64,000 nt of DNA, taken from assembly GCF_001189915.1 (NCBI RefSeq), contig NZ_LFLS01000011.1:92639-156638 (forward strand), written 5' to 3'. A model generated the notes under the pieces. It ran no database searches. It was given only the letters and a program-made list of their open reading frames with translations, and was not told where the DNA came from. The translations under genes were made by a program, and so were the position numbers. How positions within the stretch are numbered: position 1 is the first letter of the stretch; every line of letters begins with the position of its first letter. This DNA comes from Herbaspirillum autotrophicum (GTDB lineage: Bacteria; Pseudomonadota; Gammaproteobacteria; Burkholderiales; Burkholderiaceae_D). Shown in pieces: positions 35,494 to 44,097 of this stretch.

Positions 35494-36477
35494 TTACCTA
35501 CCAATCGGATCTAAGTACACATCATCCTCGGATGTGAGAAACCGCACCTCAGGCTCGGGCGTTTTTTGAAGAAACTGCTGAAAGTGACTCGCCCAGGTAA
35601 TGAAGCCAAAACCTGGCGACCATTCGCGAGGAATCCAACCATCGTCGAGATAGTCTGTATCACCTCCGTATTCAGCCTCGCCGCCTGCCGGACAATCGAG
35701 ATAGTAGAATAGCGCCGACGCGATTCGATGACGGCCTAGTCCGAGGTGACTCTTATGTCCCGCCCGTTCCATGTTCATTGCACCGGCCATGATTTCATCA
35801 ATGTCTTCCACTCCAAAACATACATGCTGCAGACCTGGGCCGTGGGTTCGCCCCATGAAGTGACAATCAGCGAGGAAAAGGGTGTGGTGTTCAGGAGCAC
35901 CATCTGCACGTAAAAATACGCCCAGGCCACGCGAATGATCGGACAAGCGGAAACCTAGTCGATGGCGAAAGAAATCCCAAGACTCCTTATAATTCTCCAC
36001 TCCGTACACAGCATGATTCATCGTGCGAGGTCTGGCGCTCATGCGCCATTTGCGCCAAGTATTCATCCTCTGGACGGCTCCCGGTGCATTAATTGCGTCG
36101 GGTGCACAAACAGGCAACTTCCTGACGAACAGTTGCAGGCCCAGCTGGATTCCACAATCGGAGTTGAACGATGCCGTGCCGTGGGCATCGATAGACATCT
36201 GACGGTCGCGCGACAGATCCGCGACCAGCCGGTCCAAACTTTCCTTCGTATCGACACCGAACACTGTTCTCACGGACCGATTAGCCGCTACCTTCTTACC
36301 GTCCGATGCGTTTTCGGGATCTTTGATGAGCAGAACGGAAGTACCATCAGGCAGAGAAAACGTCGTCCGCGAGTCCGTCGATGTAGTCAGTGGCAAACCG
36401 AATTCCGTGAAAAAGGCCGTCGATCGTTCCAGATCAGCGACGCGATACTCGTGAGATGAGATTCCAGTGATAGCCAT
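35494..36477 (-). CDS. VOC-family extradiol ring-cleavage dioxygenase-like protein
   Basis: A 327-residue two-module vicinal oxygen chelate protein. The candidate Fe(II) ligands lie in the second half: His in MNHAVYGVENY, His in LQHVCFGVEDI and Glu in GGEAEYGGD. A two-module chain with the metal in the C-terminal module is the build of type I extradiol dioxygenases. It sits in an operon with a ring hydroxylase and two FAA hydrolases, so ring cleavage is the probable job. The length is somewhat above typical BphC (about 295). A non-cleaving lyase role is less likely. Confidence 0.82.
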   Translation of the reverse strand: MAITGISSHEYRVADLERSTAFFTEFGLPLTTSTDSRTTFSLPDGTSVLLIKDPENASDGKKVAANRSVRTVFGVDTKESLDRLVADLSRDRQMSIDAHGTASFNSDCGIQLGLQLFVRKLPVCAPDAINAPGAVQRMNTWRKWRMSARPRTMNHAVYGVENYKESWDFFRHRLGFRLSDHSRGLGVFLRADGAPEHHTLFLADCHFMGRTHGPGLQHVCFGVEDIDEIMAGAMNMERAGHKSHLGLGRHRIASALFYYLDCPAGGEAEYGGDTDYLDDGWIPREWSPGFGFITWASHFQQFLQKTPEPEVRFLTSEDDVYLDPIGR

Positions 36478-36478
36478 A

Positions 36479-37492
36479 TTAATTGCGTTCCTTTACAAAT
36501 GTATTGCGCTGCATTCCGAGACCCTCGATGGCCCCGGTCATGACGTCGCCCGCTTGTAGAAATACTCCGTGATGCATGCCATTCCCAGCCGGAGAACCTG
36601 TAGCGAGCAGGTCTCCTGGCAGTAGACGGGCATAGCTGGTGACATATTCGATCTGGGTAGCAATGTCAAAAATCATGTCCGCAGTCGACTCGTTTTGCAT
36701 CGTCTTTCCATTCACCGTCAAACGAAGTTTCAAGTCTTGTGGATCTGCTACAAAGCGCTGCGGGACGAGAAACGGGCCGCATGGCATGAAGCCAGGTCCG
36801 CTCTTGGCTCGCAACCAGTCGGTCCCGATTCCACGCATATCATCCCGATAGATCAGTTCCCGCCTCGAAAGATCGTTTACGATGGTGTATCCCGCCACAT
36901 AGTTAAAAGCTTCACTACGCGGCACCCGCCATGCCGGTTTACTGATTACCACGCCCAGTTCGAGCTCCCAATCGAACTGCTTCGCATCGGAGGGAATTGT
37001 GATCTGGGAGAAAGGGTCTGCCAGCGACGAGATCAGCTTCGGGAACGCATAAGGAATGCCATCCTTGGCCCGTTGCTCAACCCGTCGAGTAACGTGTTCT
37101 CGACGCTCGTCCACTGACATTCCTTCGGTATCAACTCCCGCGCCCTGAGCGACGACCAGGTCAATCACGTGCTTCTTGTAATTGGCACCGGTACAAATGA
37201 TTTGTCGAGGGCTGACCGGCGAGTAGATGGTTAGCTCTCCAATAGAAATCGCATACCTCGACAAATCTACCGAAGCGATTTCCATTGATATGACATCAAG
37301 CAACCGGTCCCAGAAAGGCAACAATCCATCCATCAGAACTCCTGCCACATTCACGCCGAGCGATGCACAAAAGTGGTCTAACGGAACAACGAATTGTTCG
37401 TCCAGCACAACACCAACAAAATGCTCTCCTCCGCCCTTCGAGAAAGTTCCGAGTGCAAATTTTTGCTTGCCGGGACTAGATTGCGCTTCCAT
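36479..37492 (-). CDS. Fumarylacetoacetate hydrolase family protein, hydratase/isomerase-decarboxylase type
   Basis: A 337-residue FAH-superfamily enzyme of the 2-keto-4-pentenoate hydratase / 2-hydroxyhepta-diene-dioate isomerase group. Landmarks are IICTGANYKKHVID, the metal site in FDWELELGVVISKPAWRV, GYTIVNDLSRREL and LATGSPAGNGM. It differs clearly from the other FAH-family gene in this operon, so the two probably act on successive steps. It lies 1 nt before the VOC dioxygenase gene and is surely co-transcribed. Confidence 0.88.
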   Translation of the reverse strand: MEAQSSPGKQKFALGTFSKGGGEHFVGVVLDEQFVVPLDHFCASLGVNVAGVLMDGLLPFWDRLLDVISMEIASVDLSRYAISIGELTIYSPVSPRQIICTGANYKKHVIDLVVAQGAGVDTEGMSVDERREHVTRRVEQRAKDGIPYAFPKLISSLADPFSQITIPSDAKQFDWELELGVVISKPAWRVPRSEAFNYVAGYTIVNDLSRRELIYRDDMRGIGTDWLRAKSGPGFMPCGPFLVPQRFVADPQDLKLRLTVNGKTMQNESTADMIFDIATQIEYVTSYARLLPGDLLATGSPAGNGMHHGVFLQAGDVMTGAIEGLGMQRNTFVKERN

Positions 37493-37517
37493 CAGATATA
37501 TTTCCTTGTCAATTTAA

Positions 37518-38603
37518 TTAGAATGAATGACGTAAGCCAAGATGCGTAACCAATTGGTTGGATGATCCGGAGGCGGTCATCCCGTTCAACTGCGCCACGA
37601 GATCACCCCCGTTTTGGTTCTTGCCGCTTACTCGTTCGTACGCGGTGGCCAAGTAGATGTCTGTTCGCTTCGACAGCTTGTAGTCAAGCATTGCACCAAC
37701 TATGGAAAGACGGGCTTTGTGGAAAACGTCGGTGTAGTTATAGTCAGCACCAAAGATGAGGCGTGGCGAAATATCATGTCGAAAACCAATTTCATAGGTT
37801 CTCGCCAGCGATTGCCCTTGGTCAAATTTGGACTGAGTAACGAGCGCATTGACAAAATTTGAGCTGAACTGATAAGACGCTCCAATACCAAAACTCTTGA
37901 ACATGTCATTGGCACTTGTCGCGCCAAAGGGATTCGCTGCCGCTGACAACAAACCACCACTGCCGATGTTGAAGCCATTGGCACGTAAATAGGACGCACC
38001 GATGCTCAGATTTCCGTTCACATAGTTTCCACCCACATTGAATTGAGCGTTCTTCGAAGCGGTTCCCGCAACCTCGCCGAACACGTACTGCGCTTCACCA
38101 CTGAATCCGCTAATGACCGGGGAGACATATTTGATCGAGTTCTGCACTGGAAGGGTCAATGTTTGATCGTAGTCACCCGGATGGGTTGTCAAGTAGCTCG
38201 TAAAGAGCAACATCGCAGACGTGTAGCGACCGATTGTGTCGCTGGTTACAGTTGGCTGGCGACCAAGCATGATTGCGCCGGAGGCACCTTTCAATCCTAC
38301 CCACGACTGACGCGAAAAGAACGTGCCGTCGTTGGCGATAGAGCCGTCGTCAACATTGAACGCGTTCTCAAGCGTAAAAACGGCGCTCAAGCCACCTCCT
38401 AGGTCTTCCGTCCCCTTAAAGCCCAGGCGCGATTGTTGAAGGATGCCGCTTGTCAGTACGACCTTGCTTTTTCCGCCAGCATTGCTAACGTAAGTAGTTC
38501 CGGCATCGATGATGCCGTAGATCGTCACGGAAGATTGTGCGGATGCGGTGGCCGATAAGCCGATTGCGGCCAGCAGCGTCCAGCGATTCAATACCTTGGT
38601 CAT
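37518..38603 (-). CDS. Outer-membrane porin, betaproteobacterial trimeric type
   Basis: A 361-residue porin: signal peptide MTKVLNRWTLLAAIGLSATASA, then QSSVTIYGIIDAGTTYVSN, the typical start of Burkholderiales porins, the loop-3 constriction segment around GAIMLGRQPTVTSD and a C-terminal beta strand ending in Phe (LGLRHSF) as required for outer-membrane assembly. The ATG at 38603 has a GAGGAG site; a longer frame to 38624 is not needed. Co-transcribed with the catabolic genes, it likely admits the aromatic substrate. Confidence 0.93.
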   Translation of the reverse strand: MTKVLNRWTLLAAIGLSATASAQSSVTIYGIIDAGTTYVSNAGGKSKVVLTSGILQQSRLGFKGTEDLGGGLSAVFTLENAFNVDDGSIANDGTFFSRQSWVGLKGASGAIMLGRQPTVTSDTIGRYTSAMLLFTSYLTTHPGDYDQTLTLPVQNSIKYVSPVISGFSGEAQYVFGEVAGTASKNAQFNVGGNYVNGNLSIGASYLRANGFNIGSGGLLSAAANPFGATSANDMFKSFGIGASYQFSSNFVNALVTQSKFDQGQSLARTYEIGFRHDISPRLIFGADYNYTDVFHKARLSIVGAMLDYKLSKRTDIYLATAYERVSGKNQNGGDLVAQLNGMTASGSSNQLVTHLGLRHSF

Positions 38604-38667
38604 ATGTCTCCTCAAATTGGTCAATTTATTTTTTTCTATCTATTTCTTGCCTTGCTTAATGCCGCTC

Positions 38668-39045
38668 TCATCCCCAGAAAGCGTCAAATTCCTTCATATC
38701 CCACGGATTCTCCCAATGCTCGATAAAGAGCCCGTCTTGAAAGCGCCAGATACCAAACGCGGGCATATCGAGGCATTTTCCATCGCGCTCGGCCAATAGA
38801 TGCACAGGAACCACCCCCCAGTTCTCATCGGCAGTAAAGAAACCATTGTCGTGCGGTCGAAAGGTCGAGCCCGTGAGTTGCTGCATTTGTTCGACGTGAG
38901 AACGCATTCCTTCAGCGCCATGAAAAATTCCCGCGATCTGACTGCCTCCTGGCGTATGGCACCGAAAGTCGGAATGCATGTTGTCGTATAAGGCTGAACG
39001 TTCCCTGCGATAGAAGCGTTCAAGAAGCTCACGATTTCGTGACAT
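38668..39045 (-). CDS. NTF2-like / SnoaL-like small protein
   Basis: A 125-residue protein of the NTF2-like fold: MSRNRELLERFYRRERSALY at the N-terminus, the FRCHTPGGSQIAG-type central strand and the C-terminal block FQDGLFIEHWENPWDMKEF, which is characteristic of SnoaL-like ester cyclases and dehydrases. The ATG at 39045 follows the symporter stop by 7 nt and replaces a spurious frame start at 39180 within that gene. It may isomerise or dehydrate an intermediate, or act as a small-ligand carrier. Catalytic residues cannot be assigned with confidence. Confidence 0.8.
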   Translation of the reverse strand: MSRNRELLERFYRRERSALYDNMHSDFRCHTPGGSQIAGIFHGAEGMRSHVEQMQQLTGSTFRPHDNGFFTADENWGVVPVHLLAERDGKCLDMPAFGIWRFQDGLFIEHWENPWDMKEFDAFWG

Positions 39046-39052
39046 AGTTATC

Positions 39053-40708
39053 TCAGTGGCCGGATGGAGTTTCGGCACCAATGCCGGTGGTTGACCTGTA
39101 CAGTTGCTCGTCAAATCTCGACCGTTCCTCTTTACCTCGAGTAGATTTATCGGTGACGCTTCCAATCCAGCATGCAGCAAACGCGATCAGCATTGAGAAC
39201 AGTGTCGGATTCCCCACTGGGAATATCGGCGCCGGATGATGCAAAGCTGCGACCCAAACCGTAGGACCAAGGATGATCAACGTCACCGAGGACAGAAGAC
39301 CAGCTCCACCGCCAAGAAGTGCACCACGGGTGGTAAGACCACGCCAGTACAACGCGAGGATAAGAATCGGAAAATTCACACTTGCAGCGACAGCGAATGC
39401 CATCGCTATGAGCATTGGCAAACTTTCGGAGCCGAGGGCGAAAGCCATGATCATCGACACAATGCCAAGTGCAACGACGGTGGCGCGGGAGCACAGAATA
39501 ATCGATCGGTCATTGGCCCGTCCTTTACGAAAAACGTTTGTGTAAAGATCATGACTAACTGCCGATGTGCCCGATATCATCAATCCGGCAACTGCGGCAA
39601 GAATCGTTGCAAACACCACAGCGGAGATGTAGCCGTACAAGATATCCCCTCCCACAAGACGGGCCAGGTGTAATGGAACCATATTGATACCGCCAATAAG
39701 CTTCCCGTCGGGGCCAAGAAATTCACTGTTATGAACAAGCAGCGGGATAGCTGCGAATCCAAGAAGAGTTACTGTCATCGTGAATCCGATGAAAATGGCG
39801 GCAGCAATCACAACCGACTTTCTTGCGGTCGCTGCATCGCGGACGGTGAAAAAGCGCATAAGCAGATGAGGCAGGCCAAGCAGACCAAACATCAATCCCA
39901 GACCAAGCGAGAACGATCCAAGGGGGTCTTTCGCGAGATTCACCGGGGTGAAGATCTGCGCGCCGCGTGGGTGTGCAGCCTCGGCTTGCAGAAGGATCTG
40001 GCCAACGCTGAAGTCAAATCGATTCAGAACCAGCGTCGCGAGCACTATCAAGCCTACTATGAGCAAAACGGCTTTTGTCGATTGAATCCACGTCGCGGCC
40101 AGCATCCCGCCGAAAATGACGTAAATCATCATCAACACGCCAATGATTACGAGCGCGAAGCTATATGGCAAACCGAACAAGGTCTCGATTAGTCGTCCCG
40201 CCCCGACCATCTGCGCCACTAGATATTGGAGCACAACGAGCAGTGTTCCTATTGCGGCCAGTGTGCGCACCCGGCTCCCGTCTAGGCGATATGCAACGAC
40301 GTCGACGAAGGTGTACTTTCCAAGATTCCGCAACCGATCGGAAATCAGAATCAACAACAGAGGCCAACCCGCCACGCTACCCATCATGAAGAAGACAGAA
40401 TCGTAACCAGCCTGATAGGCAAGACCAGTGCCTCCTAAGAATGACGCTGCAGAGATAAAGTCACCGGCAATTGCCAGCCCATTCTGCCAGCTAGATATGC
40501 CACCAGTGGCAAGAAAGTCAGCAGCAGTGCGCGTGCGTCGGGAGGCGTAGAAAGTGAGTCCTAGTGTCAGCAGTGCGAAGGCAACGAAAAATACCAATCC
40601 AATCGAATTTGCCGATCCTCGTGCACCTCCGGCGTTGTCCGCCATGGCGGTGACCGGCAGGGAGCCAAAAGCGGTCAGGACGTAGAACCACGTTGTCTTA
40701 TTTTGCAT
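39053..40708 (-). CDS. Sodium:solute symporter, ActP-like (SSS family)
   Basis: A 551-residue inner-membrane transporter with about 13 membrane segments. The SSS motifs are present: DFLATGGISSWQNGLAIAGDFISAASFLGGTG near residue 65, RFFTVRDAATARKSV near 285 and GTSAVSHDLYTNVFR near 390. Relatives carry acetate, phenylacetate or other short or aromatic acids with sodium. A possible N-terminal signal-like segment ends near AMA. It overlaps the DUF485 gene by 11 nt, a standard pair for this subfamily. It presumably imports the substrate of the pathway. Confidence 0.92.
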   Translation of the reverse strand: MQNKTTWFYVLTAFGSLPVTAMADNAGGARGSANSIGLVFFVAFALLTLGLTFYASRRTRTAADFLATGGISSWQNGLAIAGDFISAASFLGGTGLAYQAGYDSVFFMMGSVAGWPLLLILISDRLRNLGKYTFVDVVAYRLDGSRVRTLAAIGTLLVVLQYLVAQMVGAGRLIETLFGLPYSFALVIIGVLMMIYVIFGGMLAATWIQSTKAVLLIVGLIVLATLVLNRFDFSVGQILLQAEAAHPRGAQIFTPVNLAKDPLGSFSLGLGLMFGLLGLPHLLMRFFTVRDAATARKSVVIAAAIFIGFTMTVTLLGFAAIPLLVHNSEFLGPDGKLIGGINMVPLHLARLVGGDILYGYISAVVFATILAAVAGLMISGTSAVSHDLYTNVFRKGRANDRSIILCSRATVVALGIVSMIMAFALGSESLPMLIAMAFAVAASVNFPILILALYWRGLTTRGALLGGGAGLLSSVTLIILGPTVWVAALHHPAPIFPVGNPTLFSMLIAFAACWIGSVTDKSTRGKEERSRFDEQLYRSTTGIGAETPSGH

Positions 40709-41033
40709 TGTCCGCTCCCGCTTGATCCTGAGCGATTGGAGTTATCGCTTTCTCCTGGGCATTGATAAAAACGATATAACCGAGCATCAGTAGAAAATAG
40801 AGAAACGGGAGCGTGATCCCGATACCGAAAGACCAGGTAACTGGAAGTCCTGAGCTAATCCTTGCTGATGCCCAGACAGGTGGCCAGGAGGTAACAATTA
40901 AAAAACCGAGGCTGCTAATAACGACGAAACACGTCGCTACCAACGCCACTGTCCGGCGGCGGCGCGCAAACTGCGTCCCCGACGCGTAAGATGCGGCCGC
41001 TGACACGGCACGCGGGATTGAAAGACCGCTCAT
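40698..41033 (-). CDS. DUF485-family membrane protein, partner of the SSS symporter
   Basis: An 111-residue protein with two membrane segments (about VALVATCFVVISSLGFLIV and FGIGITLPFLYFLLMLGYIVF), typical of the DUF485 (YjcH) family found before actP-like genes. The ATG at 41033 has an AGGAG site 6 nt upstream. It is the first gene of the operon, 147 nt from the divergent LysR start. Confidence 0.88.
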   Translation of the reverse strand: MSGLSIPRAVSAAASYASGTQFARRRRTVALVATCFVVISSLGFLIVTSWPPVWASARISSGLPVTWSFGIGITLPFLYFLLMLGYIVFINAQEKAITPIAQDQAGADNAK

Positions 41034-41143
41034 TCTGTCTCCTGTCAATTGTTTTAGATTTATGTCTATGCACCATAGGTGCGTTGCGAAACTGATATTA
41101 GGCAGTCACAACCCATTTGACAAACTACTTATATCCATCGATA

Positions 41144-41162
41144 GTATTTATAAAATAAATAC
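41144..41162. promoter_or_regulatory. Perfect 8-bp palindrome between LysR gene and catabolic operon
   Basis: GTATTTAT and ATAAATAC flank a 3-nt spacer; the core fits the T-N11-A form of LysR operators. It lies 18 nt before the LysR ATG, where binding would allow autorepression and control of the divergent operon. Confidence 0.6.
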
Positions 41163-41180
41163 ATAGAAAGAAACTCCGTC

Positions 41181-42122
41181 ATGCGACTCGACAAACTAGA
41201 TTTGAATTTGCTGGTGGCACTGGATACGCTACTGGACACGGTTAGCGTCTCGGAGGCAAGCAGACGAATGCATTTAACGCAATCGGCTATGAGTAACGCT
41301 CTGGGTCGTTTGCGCGATCATTTCGGAGATCCATTACTGGTTCCTATGGGCAGAAAGATGGTGATGACCGAGCGAGGACGTCTGTTGAAAGCACCCATCC
41401 GTGAAATTTTGCTGCAGATTCAACAAGTGACGGCGCGGGCTGAGATTTTTGATGCCGCAAGTTCGAATCGTTGCTTTAAAGTGGCGGCTTCGGATTATTT
41501 CGTTTTGACATGTGCACCAATAATTCTTGAATATTGTGCTCGTCATGCCCCATCCATCGTCCTCGATTTTCAGTTGCTGACACCAGGGCTTTCAGATGCG
41601 CTTGATCGGGGCGAGGTTGATCTTCTGGTTCTTCCGGAAATTTATCGCTTTGAAAAGCATCCATCGACGATATTGTTGCAAGACGATTGGGTCTGCATCG
41701 TTTCGAATAGAGGTCCAGATCAAATCTCCAAGGAAGATTTTTTTTCCTGCACTCATGTCGTTAAGGCGCCCATTCACGACATCTATGTGTCGATGGACGA
41801 ATGGGCAATTCGGCGGATAAATATGCAACGGAAGGTGGCCGGCGCTGTTCCTCAATACGGACACCTTCCCCAAGCTGTAGCGCGCACGCCTCATCTAGCC
41901 TTGATCCAGAGAAAACTCGCTGGGCTCTACACAAGTTGGTTACCTATTAAAATCCTAGATTCGCCGATTGACATTCCTCCCTTGGTCGAAATCATGCAAT
42001 GGAACCGAATCAACGAAAATGATCCAGGTCTGGCTTGGCTCCGATCCGTTCTTTTCGACTTATTTCATGAGGAAAATGGCATAAACGAAATAGTAGAACA
42101 GTTACCAGAGGTACTCATCTGA
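41181..42122 (+). CDS. LysR-family regulator of the catabolic operon (NahR/NodD-like)
   Basis: A 313-residue LysR regulator. The start LDLNLLVALDTLLDTVSVSEASRRMHLTQSAMSNALGRLR is the helix-turn-helix of the NahR/NodD/PcpR branch, whose members respond to aromatic compounds. The effector domain begins near FKVAASDYF. It is divergent from the 12-gene catabolic operon and shares the palindrome region with it, so it is almost certainly the pathway regulator; whether as activator is inferred from the family. Confidence 0.92.
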   Translation: MRLDKLDLNLLVALDTLLDTVSVSEASRRMHLTQSAMSNALGRLRDHFGDPLLVPMGRKMVMTERGRLLKAPIREILLQIQQVTARAEIFDAASSNRCFKVAASDYFVLTCAPIILEYCARHAPSIVLDFQLLTPGLSDALDRGEVDLLVLPEIYRFEKHPSTILLQDDWVCIVSNRGPDQISKEDFFSCTHVVKAPIHDIYVSMDEWAIRRINMQRKVAGAVPQYGHLPQAVARTPHLALIQRKLAGLYTSWLPIKILDSPIDIPPLVEIMQWNRINENDPGLAWLRSVLFDLFHEENGINEIVEQLPEVLI

Positions 42123-42159
42123 AGGCAGCCCTATGGACATGTCCATTACAGATCGAGTA

Positions 42160-42555
42160 CTAGCAGTGCCGATTTCGAGCGCTGACTGTCCCTTTGCTTG
42201 CAGAATTGACCCTATCTAATTGATCCACTTTCCATTGCCGAGCGAACGCGGCAACGCGATCATAAGAGCCTTCAAATCCCAGTACGCATAGATCTGCATG
42301 CATCTGCTTGAGACTGCGTTTTTGCTTCCTGGATTTAGTAGATTCAGTTTTAAGCCAGGCAGATAGCTTGAAGGCGTACACATCCAAAGCACTGGCCGAA
42401 CGCCGGTCTGCGTAGGCTGGCTCTATGGTTTCTGAACGCAGGTAGCGTCTAACTGTGTTCCTGGAGATGCCAAGGCGCTTGGCGATCTCTCTTAGCGATA
42501 TCTGGTCACGCAGGTGCCAGCGCCGAATAATTCCTAATAATGCCACGTCGATCAC
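42160..42555 (-). pseudogene. istA: IS21 istA transposase fragment (copy B)
   Basis: The N-terminal 131 residues of an IstA-type transposase: helix-turn-helix region (HLRDQISLREIAKRLGIS, RNTVRRYLRS) then YADRRSASALDVYAFKLS and RKQKRSLKQMHADLCVLG. The catalytic DDE core is absent, so it is a dead fragment. It ends at the same point as the decayed copy at 28940-29232 and lies inverted to it on the other side of the catabolic genes. Confidence 0.88.
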
Positions 42556-42744
42556 TCCAATCTCCTACCTGATTGCTTAGGTAGTGACGAAGAACGGAGT
42601 TGGGCTGATTGGAAGCCAAAGTTTGACGTGCAAATTACTAACTCGAACGTGGCCGTGGTAGTGTTCAAGATCAATGCTGTGTCATACGAGATGATTCCAT
42701 CGCGATCCGATGGGCCTCATCAGAATTGCCTACTCGCAACAGAT

Positions 42745-43092
42745 ATCCGGTTCCAAAAGTAGCCAGCCGACCCTCAATTTTCTTGAGCTTGCCTATATCA
42801 AAAATCACCAAAATAATGTTTCCATATTACTTTTAGGCTTACGAGTCACTTCTTAACTTGAGCTCGACACGACCCATAATTGCGAAAACGCATTGATAAT
42901 GACGCCAGTTTTTGTTGACGAGTAAGTTACTTGCCCATATGATTTCACTTACCACTCATTCCTTGTGTCGTCATTAAGTTGGCCTCGCTTCGGACGAAGA
43001 AGCCGCTCCTCGGGGCGGCTTCTTTACATCTAGAGAGTATTTGCGCCAGAAGAAAAAAGCATTCGCACAGCGGTCTACATCGATGGCTACAG
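42745..43092 (+). repeat. Island-bounding direct repeat, copy B
   Basis: About 350 nt matching 28309-28659 in the same orientation, with its own hairpin at 43000-43025. Between the copies lie the istA fragments and the complete catabolic operon with its regulator. Confidence 0.85.
43000..43025 (+). terminator. Terminator-like hairpin inside direct repeat B
   Basis: AAGCCGC pairs with GCGGCTT, followed by a short T-rich tail (CTTT). The loop differs by one base from copy A. Confidence 0.6.
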
Positions 43093-43278
43093 CGGGACTA
43101 TGGTCACCTTCGCCGAACTAGCTATAAGTGGCTTGATGTCGTCAAACTCTTTACGGACCTGCTGAGCCAACGCACTCGAAGCGAGAACCTCGCACTGGTG
43201 AAAGTGTGTATAGCACACGCCCTGGCTCGGGTTTTTATTGCTAGCGAAGTTTGCAGACGCGACGGAGTGACGTTGTCG

Positions 43279-43553
43279 GTAAGCGTCAGTTCACAACCGT
43301 CTAGACACTGACGCTATCGTCGGCGACGATGATGTCCGCGATCTAAATGGCGGACACCATGCCTTACCTACCTCCCGAATCTAATTCGGCAAAGCCGAAG
43401 CGCCGTTCCTTTTCTGCCGAGCAGAAGAAGGTAATCGTCGAAGAAGCGCTCGCTCCAGGCGCGTCTGTATCCCGAGTTGCCCGCGTCCACGATCTCAATA
43501 CCAACCAGGTATTCAAATGGATGCGGGAGCACCAGGTTAGACGTGCTCGATAG
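43279..43553 (+). mobile_element. Left-end fragment of an IS66-family element
   Basis: The fragment starts with GTAAGCG, the usual outer end of IS66-family inverted repeats, about 70 nt before an IS66-type orfA. It stops near 43553, so tnpB and the transposase are lost. Confidence 0.6.
43347..43553 (+). pseudogene. IS66-family accessory ORF TnpA, truncated
   Basis: A 68-residue frame with a helix-turn-helix: RRSFSAEQKKVIVEEALAPG, SVSRVARVHDLNTNQVFKW and MREHQVRRAR. This is the IS66 orfA N-terminal pattern. It ends early compared with normal TnpA of over 100 residues, so it is broken. Confidence 0.75.
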
Positions 43554-44097
43554 GCAGATACTTGAATTAGTTTTCAAAGTCTGCAATCGGCCGAGGCTGT
43601 GTAAAAACGCAAATTTTCAAAAAAACCATTAGTAGGGAGACCCTTCCCAACATCGAGAAAATTGAATAGCGACCGATCTGAGAGGTCGATTTTTCAGTCG
43701 GTTAAAAATTCTAACGTTTTTACACAGCCTCGGCCAACAGCGGACATCTGGGCCTCGTAAAAATCCGTCCTCATGGGAAAACGAGTTCGACCATACTGCA
43801 GAATTAATGTTTCTCATGAGAAATGATTTCGTTTGCCTCCATAAGATAGAGCTAAGAATGCAGCAGGTTGCGGAGATCAGAAGGCACCAAAACATCCGGC
43901 AATGCATAGATAAAATTTTCAGATAAGTCGCTGAACAAGCTATGAAGCAACTATTGTTCTGCTACATTACTTGTCACCAAGCTTGCAATAATCAACCTCA
44001 GCGGTTAACAGCCAGTAACGTAGGTGATGAGGGATGCCGGCGAGACACGCAACATCAACATAACAAATAACAGCCACGCCCTGTCCCGGAGCAAGCC
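43554..44097. other. Gap with a MITE-like element before the signalling cluster
   Basis: Holds the inverted-repeat element at 43589-43735, then about 360 nt with no gene that must include the promoter of the HD-GYP gene. Confidence 0.5.
43589..43735. mobile_element. MITE-like element with perfect 21-bp terminal inverted repeats
   Basis: A 147-nt element with no coding capacity. The 21-nt left end begins GGCCGAGGCTGTGTAAAAAC and is repeated exactly, inverted, at the right end. The GAGGCTGTGTAAAAAC part looks like an insertion-sequence end; the outer GGCC could be a palindromic target duplication. The inner part is AT-rich with a small hairpin (CGACC-GGTCG type). It has the look of a non-autonomous transposon moved in trans. 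Confidence 0.75.

Larger units (their letters stand above)
42556..43346. other. Relic region at the right border of the catabolic island
   Basis: Contains a short open stretch (about 42601-42764, WADWKPKFDVQI to LLATDIRFQK) of unknown origin, direct repeat copy B and, from about 43095, fragments (for example KWLDVVKLFTDLL, ENLALVKVCIAHALARVF) that may be transposase pieces. No intact gene. Confidence 0.5.

Noticed and set aside
43093..43278. Transposase fragment of a named family (frame with KWLDVVKLFTDLL)
   Set aside because: Only short protein-like pieces are visible and I could not assign a family.
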